DNA of 64,000 bases from Clostridium sp. 28_17 (GCA_001916065.1 MNRS01000028.1:1-64000); one strand, 5' to 3'; shown: positions 17,860 through 28,358, counted from the first letter of the stretch. A program made the numbers and translations. The notes: generated by a model from the sequence alone, not told the origin.

Positions 17860-18720
17860 TTAATTATCATTTATCATATTCTTAATTTTATCAATTTGAT
17901 TAATAGTCTGCCTGTATCCATATTTATAACAAGCATCCATTTTTTCAGTTTCCAACAAACCTGTTTTATCAGTTTGAATAGTTAAAACCATATCACTATT
18001 ACTGATATTTTCCTCTGATATTTTATTTCCCATAATATCAATAGTTCTCATAACAATATCCATAATATTGCTATTTTCTTCAATATCATCCGCTTTAAAA
18101 TTTATTGTCAGAACCTTTTCAACCCCTTGATGTCTAACCTCAATTGTTGGAAAATTGTCTAAAATTCCTCCATCTAGGAATTTATGTTCATTATATTCGC
18201 ATGGACAAAAAACAACCGGGAAACTACTACTTGCCCTAATTGCTTTTCCTATTTCGATACTATTTATATATTCTGTATTTGGACAAGTTTTTTCTGGTAT
18301 ATTATTTGTAATTATATATTTTCTTGAATTTTGTACATCTACTGTTGGAATTACAATCGGCATTTTTATATCTGATATTTTCTTTATCCCCTTTCGTGAA
18401 GCGATATTATTAAAACATTTTTCTATTTCTTCGCCAGAATAAAAACCTTGAAAATTCAATTTTTTATTTGCCATAAAACTTCCTATATTCGTTACTTTTG
18501 ATATTGAATTTCTATTTACTAAATCTTTTGCATATCTTTTAAACAGTATGTAAATATAATATGGCGAATATCCCATTGCATATAATGTGGCTATTATGCT
18601 TCCTGAACTTGTACCTCCTATTGCATCTATTTTTATATTATTTTCTTCTAACGCTTTTAGGACTCCTGCATGTGCTATTCCCCTTATTCCACCCCCTGAT
18701 AATGCTAAACCTAATTTCAT
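17860..18720 (-). CDS. Patatin-like phospholipase (RssA/YlbK type)
   Basis: Serine acyl hydrolase of 286 residues. The oxyanion loop is LALSGGGIRGIAHAGVLKAL (residues 4-23), the nucleophile motif is GGTSSGS (Ser near residue 39) and the catalytic dyad Asp lies in FLDGGILDNFPTIEV near residue 188. The family includes bacterial phospholipases and uncharacterised NTE-like proteins; substrate is unknown. It stands as a single gene behind the WG-repeat gene. A second, unrelated patatin lies at 28359. Confidence 0.88.
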   Translation of the reverse strand: MKLGLALSGGGIRGIAHAGVLKALEENNIKIDAIGGTSSGSIIATLYAMGYSPYYIYILFKRYAKDLVNRNSISKVTNIGSFMANKKLNFQGFYSGEEIEKCFNNIASRKGIKKISDIKMPIVIPTVDVQNSRKYIITNNIPEKTCPNTEYINSIEIGKAIRASSSFPVVFCPCEYNEHKFLDGGILDNFPTIEVRHQGVEKVLTINFKADDIEENSNIMDIVMRTIDIMGNKISEENISNSDMVLTIQTDKTGLLETEKMDACYKYGYRQTINQIDKIKNMINDN

Positions 18721-18842
18721 TTTATCACATTTCCTTTCATACTTTTTATGTATTTTTTATTTTAGCAGTACTCTTATTATTTACTATTTTTTATGATTCT
18801 AAACTTATTTTTGTTACTCATTCTATTTCATATTTTGAACAT

Positions 18843-18893
18843 AAAAATAAGCCTTACTTATTAAACTTCCTTGTCTAATAAGCAAGACTTATT
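18843..18893 (-). terminator. Terminator downstream of the WG-repeat gene
   Basis: An 18-bp stem (16 Watson-Crick and two G-U pairs in one orientation) with a 12-base loop, flanked by T tracts. Most likely terminates the minus-strand gene at 18926. Confidence 0.75.
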
Positions 18894-18925
18894 TACTGAA
18901 AATTGAAAATTTTTAGATTTGTTTC

Positions 18926-20644
18926 CTATTTGGTATAGTAGTTTTCTCCACTTCCATATGTTACTTTATAATATTCCCCAATAAATGTTGGATTATTTTC
19001 ATTTATCTTATATTTTGGATCTACAATAATTTTTCCTTCACTATTTATAATTCCCCATTCATTGTTAATTTTTATTCCAGCAAATCCATAATCATTTACC
19101 TCTGTTACATCATCATATTTGCATTCTACTACTATATTTCCGTTTGCATCTGCAAATCCCCATTTTTTTCCGTTTCTTATTGCAAAAATTTTATTATTTT
19201 TTAGTAATTCTGTATTTTTTACTTCCTTACCATCTTTTGTAATATATTTTACTTCATCATCATTATATATTTTTACATATTCTTTGTACTGTTCAATGCT
19301 TGAATTTGATAATGCCACAATTTCTTTTAAATCTTGTGTGTATATGTCTATTTCGTTGTTTTCATTTTTTATTGTTTGTAATAAATTCATACCTTCAATT
19401 TTTTGAATTGAATTATAATCAAATTTTATTTTAATATTTTCACCATCATCTATTACACCAAGTTTTCCGTTGGAATCACATGCTATAAAATAATTGTCAT
19501 ATAAATATTCCATATATGTATATTCTTTTTTGGTTAATTCTTTGCCGTCTTTATATATTTTGTAGTTTGTTTTGTCTTTTGTTGTATTAATATATATTTT
19601 ATAGTCTGTGTTTTTTACATTTACAATCGCAGTACTTGATTCAATATTTGCTTCATTTCCTTTGGAATCAAATACTTTTGTAGTTCCATCTGCAGTTGTT
19701 CCATATATGTATTCTCCAGATATATCTATTTGTTTATACCCAAATGGAACTATTTCTTTTCCTTCTATTGAAATTACTCCATAATTTTTTCCACTAAGTG
19801 CTGTTATTGTGTTATTGCTTTCATTATATGTCAATGCTTGATAATCATTTTTTATGATTTGTTTTCCATTTTTTGATAATCCATATTTTCCATTTTCTGC
19901 ACATATTATATATGCATCTTCACTGTTTATATCTGTTATTCTATATAATTCGTTGTATTTATTTTCTAATATTTTTTTCCCTTTTGTATTTATATAACCA
20001 TATCTGTATCCTTCTCCTGTTGTTTCTTTTGTAATATATCCATCTTTTTTATATCCTGTGTTTTCTTCGTAGTATTTATCTGCTTCTATTCCATCATATT
20101 GTGATTTTACTAGTGTCGTTCCTTTAATGTTTATTATTCCTTCTTTTCCATCTTGTTTTACTAATAATTCCCCTTCTTTAAATTGAAGTGTGTCTATGTC
20201 ATCATATATTGCGTCTGTTATTTTTTTTCCGTCTATGTCTATTATTCCGTATTTGTCATCTTTACTATATTTTAATGTGGTTTTTTCATACATTAAGTCA
20301 CTTAGTACATTTTTTAATTTTAGTGGTTGGATATTTTGATATTGTGTATATATTTCTTCTCCTTTATCATTTAATACTGTTGTTGTATCTCCTTCATAAC
20401 ATATAAATACTGACTTTTCTGGGTTTGGTATTTTTATGTCATCATATTTTGCGTCTATTATTTTTTCGCCTTTTTTATTTATTACTCCATATTTGTTGTC
20501 TTCTTTTAGTATAAAATAATTGTATTCTGAAATTTGTGCTATTTCATATTTTCTGTTTTCTTCTTGTATTTTGTTTACTACAAATATTGCTGATATTATT
20601 ACTATTGCTATTACTATGATTGATATGATTATTTTCTTTTTCAT
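18926..20644 (-). CDS. Membrane-anchored WG-repeat protein
   Basis: A 572-residue protein with an N-terminal membrane segment (residues 3-22, IIISIIVIAIVIISAIFVV) and then about ten degenerate repeats of the WG/KWG type, each with a pattern such as KYGVINKKGEKIIDAKYDDI, KWGFADANGNIVVECKYDDV and EWGIINSEGKIIVDPKY. These repeats form beta hairpins and are common in surface proteins; no ligand is known. Start at ATG 20644, since the ATG at 20653 touches the AAGGA site. It is a single-gene unit ending in a strong hairpin. Confidence 0.85.
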   Translation of the reverse strand: MKKKIIISIIVIAIVIISAIFVVNKIQEENRKYEIAQISEYNYFILKEDNKYGVINKKGEKIIDAKYDDIKIPNPEKSVFICYEGDTTTVLNDKGEEIYTQYQNIQPLKLKNVLSDLMYEKTTLKYSKDDKYGIIDIDGKKITDAIYDDIDTLQFKEGELLVKQDGKEGIINIKGTTLVKSQYDGIEADKYYEENTGYKKDGYITKETTGEGYRYGYINTKGKKILENKYNELYRITDINSEDAYIICAENGKYGLSKNGKQIIKNDYQALTYNESNNTITALSGKNYGVISIEGKEIVPFGYKQIDISGEYIYGTTADGTTKVFDSKGNEANIESSTAIVNVKNTDYKIYINTTKDKTNYKIYKDGKELTKKEYTYMEYLYDNYFIACDSNGKLGVIDDGENIKIKFDYNSIQKIEGMNLLQTIKNENNEIDIYTQDLKEIVALSNSSIEQYKEYVKIYNDDEVKYITKDGKEVKNTELLKNNKIFAIRNGKKWGFADANGNIVVECKYDDVTEVNDYGFAGIKINNEWGIINSEGKIIVDPKYKINENNPTFIGEYYKVTYGSGENYYTK

Positions 20645-20795
20645 ATTTTTCATTCCTTTCCAATGTTCAAATCTTGTTAGATTTGCTTTATTTCTTTTTC
20701 TTTTGTCTTTTTAATTATACTTGTTTTATATATTTTTTTCAATAAATTTTTAAGAAATTGTTTAAAAATGTTATAGTTCACATCTTTAAAAAAAA

Positions 20796-20894
20796 CAGAA
20801 TTAAGATTTTGTACGCAGTGCAAACTGCTACAAAATCTAATTTCTGCCATATTTATCTTCTACAGAAAGTTATCATACTATGATAACTTTCCTA
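20796..20894 (+). repeat. 99-bp two-hairpin intergenic repeat, copy 2
   Basis: Same orientation and length as the copy at 14907-15005 with three substitutions; two of these lie in the first hairpin and one between the hairpins, and both stems remain pairable. Located between the sortase (ends 21009) and the WG-repeat gene (starts 20644). Confidence 0.85.
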
Positions 20895-21008
20895 AAGTGG
20901 GCAATTTAAATAAAAATAAATTATAAATAAACTTACTAATAAATAATATTGACAAAAATTAATAATATAATTTTATATAAAAAGGTATGATAATATTTTC
21001 TTATACAA

Positions 21009-21641
21009 TTATTCTTTTGTTGCTTGTACACATCTTCTGTATTCTGGTTCATTTTCTACGCATGTGATTAATGTTATTTTGTCTTTTTCCGTATCTTCTA
21101 ATGGCTCCCAATCTGTATCTTTTATTATTTTGTTTTCTGTTACAATATAAGTTTCTTCAAATTCATAATATTTATATATTATTTCGTCTCCTTCAACTAA
21201 TTGCTTGATATTTGCAAAATAATTTACAGCATACCCTCTATTATGTGCCGCAAGCCCTACATTACCACTTGTTTTTGTTGTCTCTTCAAAATGACCAACA
21301 AATTTATCCATTATTTCTTTACTTGTGCCTTCAGATATTTCTGCTTTAAGAGATATTTTGGGAATTGTTATTTTCCATTGTGCTTTTTCAATTCTTTCGT
21401 TTCTATTTTTTTCTTCTTCTGTAAGTCCAAAATTTTGTGTATCCTTTTCGTTTTCTTTTGTGTCTTGATTAATATTGTTTGATTTCAATTCTACTAAAAT
21501 TAAGTCTTTTTTAAACAATTTTTCTATTTTCTGTGTATTCATTGGTATTGTTGGTGTTTTATATTGTTGGGTTATAAAAAAGATAATAATAGTTATTAAA
21601 AGACTTGCAATATTAATATGTCGTGTTGTATACTTAGTCAT
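21009..21641 (-). CDS. Class D-type sortase
   Basis: Membrane transpeptidase that joins surface proteins to the wall. N-terminal membrane segment (residues 9-25), a Glu/Asn-rich linker, then the sortase beta barrel: WKITIPKISLKAEISEGTS, catalytic His in VGLAAHNRGYAVNYF near residue 127, catalytic Cys in ITLITCVENEPEYRRCVQA near residue 195 with the Arg eight to nine residues later. Short for the family (210 residues). The LPXTG protein at 11931 is a candidate substrate. Two tandem TGTCGAA boxes lie about 180 bases upstream. Confidence 0.85.
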   Translation of the reverse strand: MTKYTTRHINIASLLITIIIFFITQQYKTPTIPMNTQKIEKLFKKDLILVELKSNNINQDTKENEKDTQNFGLTEEEKNRNERIEKAQWKITIPKISLKAEISEGTSKEIMDKFVGHFEETTKTSGNVGLAAHNRGYAVNYFANIKQLVEGDEIIYKYYEFEETYIVTENKIIKDTDWEPLEDTEKDKITLITCVENEPEYRRCVQATKE

Positions 21642-21816
21642 TCATTTTGATCATACACCTCCATTATTCAGTTTCGTTTACTTGAAATTTTTTCGAAAAA
21701 ATATAAGATTTTTAAAGCACTTTGTGCTGTTTGATTAAAAACTACATTTATAATACTACATTTTTTTCATTTTGTAAATAGTTTTTTCTTAGGAACTCTA
21801 ACTTTTCATCGCAATT

Positions 21817-21833
21817 TTCGACACTGTTCGACA
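21817..21833 (-). promoter_or_regulatory. Tandem Spo0A-type boxes upstream of the sortase
   Basis: On the minus strand two exact TGTCGAA heptamers (21827-21833 and 21817-21823) occur in the same orientation 10 bp apart, the spacing seen in Spo0A-controlled promoters. They lie upstream of the sortase gene and just past the terminator of the kinase gene. The assignment is by motif only. Confidence 0.4.
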
Positions 21834-21869
21834 AAAAATTGAGACATTAGGTTATCCCCTTTGTCTCAA
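21833..21869 (-). terminator. Terminator of the two-component operon
   Basis: 8-bp stem TTGAGACA/TGTCTCAA followed on the minus strand by TTTTTT. The left arm overlaps the stop-proximal codons of the histidine kinase. Confidence 0.75.
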
Positions 21870-23360
21870 ATCTAATTCAAAGTAAAATTCTACGCCATTT
21901 TCTAAATTTTTTACTCCATATTTATTATCATAATTTCCCATTATGGCTTTTACAAAAGCAAGACCTATTCCTGTTCCTCCATCTTCTCTATGTCTAGATT
22001 CGTCTGCCTTATAAAATCTATTCCAAATTCTATTTAGATTTTCTTCTGAAATATTCTCTCCTGTATTAAATACCTTAATGCAAACTTTATTTTCTTCTTC
22101 TAGAATTTCATTTGAAATTTTTATATATTTTTCTCCATACATTTCTTTAACATTTTTTATAGCATTTGTTAAGTAATTTGTTAATACTTGTTCTATGTAG
22201 AAATCATCTGCAAATACAGATATATCTTTAGTTTCGTCAAATTTTATTTCTGCATGTTTTTCTTCTATCATTACATTTGTTTTTCTAATAACTTCTTTTT
22301 CAAGTTCTACTATATCAAATTCTTTATTGTTAAATTCTCTTTTTCCATATTCTAATTTCATTAATTCTAGTAATTGTTTTACTAATTTATCCATTTTATT
22401 TGTTTCGTCTAAAATGACTTCTGCATAGAATTTTCTACTTTCTTCATCACTATTTACATTTTCTAGTAGTCCCTCGCTATATCCTTGTATTAATGCTATT
22501 GGCGTTTTTAATTCGTGTGACACATCTGATATAAATGTTTTTCTCATTTCATCTATTTTTGATTTTTCTTCTATATCTCTTTCTAGTTCTGAGTTACTAC
22601 TTCTTAGTTGTTTTATTGTTCTTTCCAGTTTGTCTGACATGGTGTTTATGCTTCTTCCTAAGTCATTTATTTCGTCTTTAGCATTTGTTACCTGGTATTT
22701 TTGGCTAAAGTCTAAGTTTGACATTTTTTTAGCAATGTTGTTTAGTTCAAGTATTGGCTCTGTGAATTTTCTTGATACTATTGTTACCATGATTGAAGCT
22801 ATTAATATGGTAAATCCTGCCATCATCAATAGAAAGTTGTTTGATATGCTAACACTGTCTTTTATTGAGTTTAGTGGTATACGTATATATAAAAAATATC
22901 CATTTTCTAATTTTCCAGAAAGCATCATATATGATAGTCCATTTTTAGTATCCCTTTGTTGTTTTATTTTGAAATTATCGTTTGATTCTATTTCTTTTCC
23001 ATCATTTGCTTTGTCTAATATATCGTTTATGCTTCCAATTACTGTTGAGAAGTTTTTGTTTGTTGTGTATAGGTTTATTCCGTTATTGTCTTTTATTAAA
23101 ATATCAAAATTGTTTTTTATTGATAATTTTTCCAGTTCTGTTTGTATGTCATCGTCTCTGTTTTGTTTTTTATAGTATTCGTTTATTGATTCATACACTG
23201 TTTTTAATGTAATCTGTTTTTTGTATAAGTAGAATTGTTCTAGGGCAAAATTGTTTACTAATATCATAAATAGTATAATTAGTAATACTGTTATGCTTAG
23301 TGATAAAAATAGTTTTACTTTTACAGATGATAGTACATCTTTTATTTTATTTAACTTCAA
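21852..23360 (-). CDS. Sensor histidine kinase with HAMP domain
   Basis: A 502-residue membrane kinase. First membrane helix at residues 13-35, extracellular sensor region to about 165, second helix at about 170-190, HAMP at 192-245, HisKA with phospho-acceptor His in FISDVSHELKTPIALIQGYS near residue 287, and the ATPase with N box (YLTNAIKNV), G1 (FNTGENISEENL), F box and G2 (GGTGIGLAFVKAIM). The start is TTG 23360, overlapping the end of the response regulator gene by 14 bases, so the two are translationally coupled. The stimulus is unknown. Confidence 0.93.
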   Translation of the reverse strand: MKLNKIKDVLSSVKVKLFLSLSITVLLIILFMILVNNFALEQFYLYKKQITLKTVYESINEYYKKQNRDDDIQTELEKLSIKNNFDILIKDNNGINLYTTNKNFSTVIGSINDILDKANDGKEIESNDNFKIKQQRDTKNGLSYMMLSGKLENGYFLYIRIPLNSIKDSVSISNNFLLMMAGFTILIASIMVTIVSRKFTEPILELNNIAKKMSNLDFSQKYQVTNAKDEINDLGRSINTMSDKLERTIKQLRSSNSELERDIEEKSKIDEMRKTFISDVSHELKTPIALIQGYSEGLLENVNSDEESRKFYAEVILDETNKMDKLVKQLLELMKLEYGKREFNNKEFDIVELEKEVIRKTNVMIEEKHAEIKFDETKDISVFADDFYIEQVLTNYLTNAIKNVKEMYGEKYIKISNEILEEENKVCIKVFNTGENISEENLNRIWNRFYKADESRHREDGGTGIGLAFVKAIMGNYDNKYGVKNLENGVEFYFELDLRQRG

Positions 23361-24021
23361 ATTTATATCCCACGCCTCTCATTGTTTTTATGTATTTTCC
23401 TCTTTTTCCTAATTTATGTCTGATTTTTTTTATATGACTATCTATTGTTCTTGAGTCTCCATAATAGTCGTAATTCCACACATTGTTTAGAATTTTATCT
23501 CTTGATAGTGCTATGTTTTCGTTTTCTACTAAATATACCAATAGTTCATATTCTCTTAAACTTAGTTCTAGTACCTTTCCATCTACCGTTACTGTTCTTC
23601 CTTCTTTGTCTATTTCAATTCCGCCATAGTCTTTTACTTCTTTTGTATCTCCTTGTGTTCTTTTTAGTATGGCTTCTACTCTGGCTACTAATATTTTAGG
23701 GCTAAATGGTTTTGATATGTATTCATCAACTCCTAGTTCAAATCCAAATAGTTCGTCTTGTTCTTCTCCTCTTGCTGTTAGCATTATTATTGGCACTTTT
23801 GATGTTTGTCTTATTTGTCTTAATACAGACCACCCGTCAAGTTTTGGCATCATTACATCTAATAATATTAAGTCTATTTTTTGTGAGTTTTCTTCATATA
23901 CTTGTAGTGCTTTTTCTCCGTCTTCTGCTTCTAGTATGCAAAATCCTTTTACTGCTAAAAAGTCTTTTATTAATTTTCTCATTCTTGATTCGTCATCTAC
24001 AATTAATATGCATTTATTCAT
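23347..24021 (-). CDS. OmpR-family response regulator
   Basis: A 224-residue DNA-binding regulator. Receiver domain: acidic pair in LIVDDESRM, phospho-acceptor Asp in DLILLDVMMPKLDGW near residue 52, Thr in IIMLTARGEEQD and Lys in EYISKPFSPKILVARVEA. C-terminal winged helix ends YDYYGDSRTIDSHIKKIRHK and YIKTMRGVGYKFEV. I start at ATG 24021 behind a GGGAGA site rather than at 24057. It is co-transcribed with its kinase downstream and lies 40 bases downstream of the mscS-like gene. Confidence 0.93.
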   Translation of the reverse strand: MNKCILIVDDESRMRKLIKDFLAVKGFCILEAEDGEKALQVYEENSQKIDLILLDVMMPKLDGWSVLRQIRQTSKVPIIMLTARGEEQDELFGFELGVDEYISKPFSPKILVARVEAILKRTQGDTKEVKDYGGIEIDKEGRTVTVDGKVLELSLREYELLVYLVENENIALSRDKILNNVWNYDYYGDSRTIDSHIKKIRHKLGKRGKYIKTMRGVGYKFEVK

Positions 24022-24060
24022 ACTCTTTCTCCCTTCGTTTTGATTATTGCCATCCACCTT

Positions 24061-25134
24061 TTATTTTTTTACAAATACTGTTTTTGTATCATATGCCAAT
24101 TCTACATTTTCTTCTCTTAAAATTTGCATAATTTTAAAATTGATTTTTTCTTTTTCTTCTAAGAAACTTGCATAATCTAATGAATTTGTGTAACTACAAA
24201 CCATTAAATTCATTCCGTTATCTGTTATATTATCAAATCTAACTATTATTGTATCATCAATTACGTCGTCATGTTGTACTAATAATTCTTTTATTCTTTT
24301 TTGAACTATTTGTACTTTTTCTAGCGGAGTGTCTAAGTCTAAACATAGATTTACTTTATTTCTTCTTTTTTCCATTCTACTCCAATTTATTATTGAGTCA
24401 TTTGCAATAACTGCGTTTGGTATGTTTACTACAGAGTTTTCAAATGTTCTAACTCTTGTACTTCTAAATGTAATATCTTCTACTGTTCCTTCGTATTTAT
24501 CTACTTCTATCCAATCTCCAACCACAAATGGTTTGTCTAAAAATATTACTAATCCACCAAATAAATTTTTTGCTGTGTCTTGTGCTGCAAGTGTTATTAC
24601 AACACTTCCTATTCCTAGTCCTGCAACTAAGCCATTTAGGTTAAATCCTAAATCTGTTATTATCATAAATCCTGCAACTACATATACTAAAACTCTAATT
24701 GATTTTAATATGAATTTTAGCATTGAGTCTTCTACTTCTGGATTCATTTTGTCTTTTAGTCTATTTACCATTTTGTTGTTTGTTGTAAGACTATTTGCAA
24801 TTCCATTTGCAGCTAATATGATAAATGATATTTTAAATAACTGGTCTACCCAATTATTTATCCACGCTCCTGTATTTAGTGGTTGTCTTATAAATAATAA
24901 TGCTAAATATAGACCTAGTATAATATAAAACACTTTTAGTGGTGTATAAAATGCATTATTTTTTATTGCCTTTTTATTTTTTGTTTTTGGTTTAAATATT
25001 TTTACTGTAAAATATGCTAAACTCCTACTTAAACATCTAAATAATATGTATATTAATATTGCAATTAATATATCTATTATTTGAGTCATTTGTATTTCTT
25101 TTATTGATTCTACAAAACTTCTTATGTTTTCCAT
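24061..25134 (-). CDS. MscS-family mechanosensitive ion channel
   Basis: A 357-residue membrane protein with about four N-terminal helices and a MscS core: the pore helix region LNGLVAGLGIGSVVITLAAQ, then DTAKNLFGGLVIFLDKPFVV, the beta domain GDWIEVDKYEGTVEDITFRS and NSVVNIPNAVIANDSIINWS, and a C-terminal alpha/beta domain. These channels open on osmotic downshock. It is the first gene of the unit with the two-component system. Length suits the YnaI-like extended MscS group. Start ATG 25134. Confidence 0.92.
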   Translation of the reverse strand: MENIRSFVESIKEIQMTQIIDILIAILIYILFRCLSRSLAYFTVKIFKPKTKNKKAIKNNAFYTPLKVFYIILGLYLALLFIRQPLNTGAWINNWVDQLFKISFIILAANGIANSLTTNNKMVNRLKDKMNPEVEDSMLKFILKSIRVLVYVVAGFMIITDLGFNLNGLVAGLGIGSVVITLAAQDTAKNLFGGLVIFLDKPFVVGDWIEVDKYEGTVEDITFRSTRVRTFENSVVNIPNAVIANDSIINWSRMEKRRNKVNLCLDLDTPLEKVQIVQKRIKELLVQHDDVIDDTIIVRFDNITDNGMNLMVCSYTNSLDYASFLEEKEKINFKIMQILREENVELAYDTKTVFVKK

Positions 25135-25164
25135 ATTTAATCTTATCCTTTCTAAAATTGCTAA

Positions 25165-25214
25165 TAAGACTCACCTTTTGGCAACTTATTTTTGTCAAAA
25201 AGCGAGTCTATATT
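25165..25214 (-). terminator. Probable terminator downstream of rpoD
   Basis: An imperfect inverted repeat (GACTCGC on one side, GTGAGTC on the other, with paired A/T tracts between) lies 10-60 bases past the rpoD stop on the minus strand. It has an internal mismatch region, so it is less certain than the other terminators. Confidence 0.5.
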
Positions 25215-25222
25215 GCCAATTT

Positions 25223-26410
25223 TTATCCCATATAGTCTCTTAATTTTTTACTTCTACTAGGGTGTCTTAATTTTCTTAATGCTTTTGCTTCTATTTGTCT
25301 TATTCTTTCACGAGTTACGTTAAATTCTTTTCCTACTTCTTCAAGTGTTCTAGATTTTCCGTCTTCTAGTCCAAATCTTAATTTTAATACTTTTGCTTCT
25401 CTTGGTGTTAATGTGTTCATTACTTCTTCTAATTGTTCTTTTAGAAGTGTATATGATGCTGCATCATGTGGTGCTGGGCTATCTTCGTCTTGTATAAAGT
25501 CTCCTAAGTGACTATCTTCTTCTTCTCCAATTGGTGTTTCTAGTGATACTGGGTCTTGTGCAATTTTTTGAATTTCTACTACTTTTTCAACCGGGATTTC
25601 CATTTCTTTTGCTATTTCTTCTGGGGTTGGTTCTCTACCCATTTGTTGTAATAAGTTTCTTGATGTTCTTATTAATTTGTTTATTGTTTCTACCATATGA
25701 ACTGGAATTCTTATTGTTCTTGCTTGGTCTGCAATTGCTCTTGTTATTGCTTGTCTTATCCACCATGTTGCATAAGTACTAAATTTAAATCCTTTTGTAT
25801 AATCAAACTTTTCTACTGCTTTTATAAGTCCCATGTTTCCTTCTTGTATTAGGTCTAGGAATAGCATTCCTCTACCAACATATTTTTTTGCAATACTTAC
25901 AACAAGTCTTAGGTTTGATTCGGCTAATTTTTGTTTTGCTTCTTCGTCTCCCTCTAAAATTCTTTTTGCAAGTTCTAGTTCTTCGTCAAATGTTAATAAC
26001 GGTATTTTTCCTATTTCTCTTAAATACATTCTTACTGGGTCATCTACACTTATTCCTTCATAGCTTGTGTCTGTAATTTCATCTAGTTTTAATTCCTCTA
26101 CTTCTTTTAAGTCTTCGATGTTTGGTTCTTCGTCAAAGTCATCTGGTAATAAGTCTATTCCACCTTTTTCGAATTCATCAAATACTTCATCCATTTTTTC
26201 TGGATTTACATCATTTAATTTTGTTGCTAAATCACTGTATGTCATTTTTCCATTTTCTTTTGCTTCTTTTATGATGTTATTTATTTTTTCTTTGTCTGTT
26301 TTTTCTTTATTTTCTGGTTCTTTTTTTGTTTTTGCTTTTGTTACTTTTGTTTCTTTTGCTTCTTCAACTTTTTTTACTTCTTCTAAATTTTCTTCTTTTT
26401 TATTAGACAT
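25223..26410 (-). CDS. rpoD: Primary sigma factor RpoD/SigA
   Basis: Housekeeping sigma factor, 395 residues. A Lys/Glu-rich N-terminus leads into region 1.1 ([20 protein letters not shown]), region 1.2 ([18 protein letters not shown]), regions 2.1-2.4 ([53 protein letters not shown]), region 3 and region 4.2 ([20 protein letters not shown]). The RDYMG-like end is conserved. It lies 11 bases after dnaG, the classic macromolecular synthesis operon order. Confidence 0.97.
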   Translation of the reverse strand: MSNKKEENLEEVKKVEEAKETKVTKAKTKKEPENKEKTDKEKINNIIKEAKENGKMTYSDLATKLNDVNPEKMDEVFDEFEKGGIDLLPDDFDEEPNIEDLKEVEELKLDEITDTSYEGISVDDPVRMYLREIGKIPLLTFDEELELAKRILEGDEEAKQKLAESNLRLVVSIAKKYVGRGMLFLDLIQEGNMGLIKAVEKFDYTKGFKFSTYATWWIRQAITRAIADQARTIRIPVHMVETINKLIRTSRNLLQQMGREPTPEEIAKEMEIPVEKVVEIQKIAQDPVSLETPIGEEEDSHLGDFIQDEDSPAPHDAASYTLLKEQLEEVMNTLTPREAKVLKLRFGLEDGKSRTLEEVGKEFNVTRERIRQIEAKALRKLRHPSRSKKLRDYMG

Positions 26411-26421
26411 GAATTTACCCC

Positions 26422-28203
26422 CTACTTAATTCTGGCTAACGTAATTATTATATTACTTAACTCTTTTTCTAATTCCCTTTTTTCTTCGATATTCGAAGTT
26501 TGTTCTAATTTTTCTAATATTTCAAGTTTTCTATTGTTTAACTTGTCCCTTTTATATGCTTGAATTATATCGTCTATGGCTTTTTCTAAGTCTTCTATTT
26601 CATAGTCCTCGGCCATTATCATTGTAATTTGATTTTGTTGGTCTTGGTCTAAATTGTCTATTATTCCATTTATATTACTATTTCCTTTTTCAAATTCTTC
26701 ATACAACTTTTTGGCTATTTTTTGATTTATTTCATCTTGAAAATCTTCCGGTTTTATATTTTGTTTTATTATTTCATATATTGATAAATCTCCTGTTAGT
26801 AATATTGAAATTATTGTATTTTCTCTTCTTCTTATTGCTTCTGATACTTCCTTTGTTTCTACCTTTTTATGTGTTACAACTGGCTTTGGTCTTTCTAACA
26901 CTTTTTCTGTTTTGACATTTTTATATGTTAGTTTATTAACTTCTGCATAAATCGCTTCTTTTGAAATATCATATTCTTTTGCAATTTTTTCAATATATAC
27001 TTCTCTTTCCATTGTGTTGTCTACTTTTGAAATCAATTTTGCAATTTCATTTAAGAATTTTATTTTGTCGTTAGTATTGTCTAAATTCAACTCTTTTTTT
27101 AGTATTTTTACTTTAAATTCAACTACTGAAAATGCTTTGTCTACTGCATTTTGAAAACGCATATTTCCATATTTTAATATGTATTCGTCTGGATCTTTGG
27201 CTCCTTCTAATTGCAATACTCTTAGGTCACATCCCATATTTTGCAATATTTCTATTGACCTTAATTTTGCTTTTATTCCTGCTTCGTCAGAGTCAAAACT
27301 TAATATTATTTGTTCTGAATTTTTTCTTAGCAACCATCCTTGTTGTTCGGTTAAGGCTGTTCCAAGTGATGCTACGACATTTGTTATTCCTCTTTGATGT
27401 AGTGAGATTACATCCATATAGCCTTCAACTATTAATATTTTCTTTGTGTCTCCTTTTTTTGCAACATTTAGTCCAAATAAATGTCTTCCTTTGCTATATA
27501 CTATATTTTCTGGTGAGTTTATGTATTTTGGTTTTGAGTCATCTAATACTCTTCCTCCAAATGCTATTACTCTTCCTCGTGCATCACATATTGGAAACAT
27601 TAATCTGTTTCTGTATCTGTCTATGTATTGACCTCTTTCATTTTTATTAACTAAACCTGACTCTAGTATTTCTTGTTCTTGAAATCCTTGTTTTTTTAAC
27701 TCTTGATATAGTTCGTCAAATTTGCCTGAGAATCCAATTCTAAATGATTTTAATGTTTCGTTTGTTAGTTGTCTTTTTTTTACATATTCTTGTGCCATTT
27801 TGGCTTGTGGTTTATATAAATTTTGATGGTAGTATTCTGCTGTAAATTCATTTACTTTGTATACTTTGTCTTTTAGTATCTCTCTTTGTGTGTCTCCATT
27901 GTTTTGTAGTGTTGGTAGTTGTATGTTTGCCCTTTCTGCTAGCATTTGCACCGTTTCTATAAAGTTTAGTCCTTCTATTTGTGATACAAATGTTATTACG
28001 TTTCCTCCAACTCCACATCCAAAGCAGTGGAATATTTGTTTATCTGGTGAGACTGAAAAAGAAGGTGATTTTTCGTTGTGGAATGGACATAGTCCAAAAT
28101 AGTTTCTTCCGCTTCTTTTTAAGTGCACATATTGTGATATGACATCTACTATGTCGTTTGATTGTCTTACTTCATTTAATATCTCTTCACTATATCTTGC
28201 CAT
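26422..28203 (-). CDS. dnaG: DNA primase DnaG
   Basis: Makes RNA primers at the replication fork. Zinc finger with Cys/His in [17 protein letters not shown] and [16 protein letters not shown] (residues 38-70); catalytic TOPRIM block [17 protein letters not shown] near residue 257 with the acidic [11 protein letters not shown] near 303; C-terminal helicase-binding region after about residue 440. Length 593 is normal. Start ATG 28203 with an AGAGAGGA site. Operon with rpoD. Confidence 0.97.
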   Translation of the reverse strand: MARYSEEILNEVRQSNDIVDVISQYVHLKRSGRNYFGLCPFHNEKSPSFSVSPDKQIFHCFGCGVGGNVITFVSQIEGLNFIETVQMLAERANIQLPTLQNNGDTQREILKDKVYKVNEFTAEYYHQNLYKPQAKMAQEYVKKRQLTNETLKSFRIGFSGKFDELYQELKKQGFQEQEILESGLVNKNERGQYIDRYRNRLMFPICDARGRVIAFGGRVLDDSKPKYINSPENIVYSKGRHLFGLNVAKKGDTKKILIVEGYMDVISLHQRGITNVVASLGTALTEQQGWLLRKNSEQIILSFDSDEAGIKAKLRSIEILQNMGCDLRVLQLEGAKDPDEYILKYGNMRFQNAVDKAFSVVEFKVKILKKELNLDNTNDKIKFLNEIAKLISKVDNTMEREVYIEKIAKEYDISKEAIYAEVNKLTYKNVKTEKVLERPKPVVTHKKVETKEVSEAIRRRENTIISILLTGDLSIYEIIKQNIKPEDFQDEINQKIAKKLYEEFEKGNSNINGIIDNLDQDQQNQITMIMAEDYEIEDLEKAIDDIIQAYKRDKLNNRKLEILEKLEQTSNIEEKRELEKELSNIIITLARIK

Positions 28204-28320
28204 TTTTCCTCTCTTTCTTTCAAATAAACATACTTATATATAATATTCGACCTATTTTACATAAATCCTTCTTAGTTTTTGAAAAATTCTATAACTAGTG
28301 TATTTTAATTTTGCAAAAAC

Positions 28321-28354
28321 ATGGGCGGATAAAGTTTTACCTTCGTCCACCCAT
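28321..28354 (-). terminator. Terminator downstream of the second patatin gene
   Basis: 9-bp stem ATGGGxGGA/TCCxCCCAT with a 16-base loop and T tracts on both sides, five bases after the stop codon of the gene at 28359. Confidence 0.75.
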
Positions 28355-28358
28355 ATTT

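Noticed and set aside
25165..25214. Inverted repeat after rpoD as a riboswitch or sRNA
   Set aside because: Nothing beyond a mismatched hairpin is visible; treated as a probable terminator.
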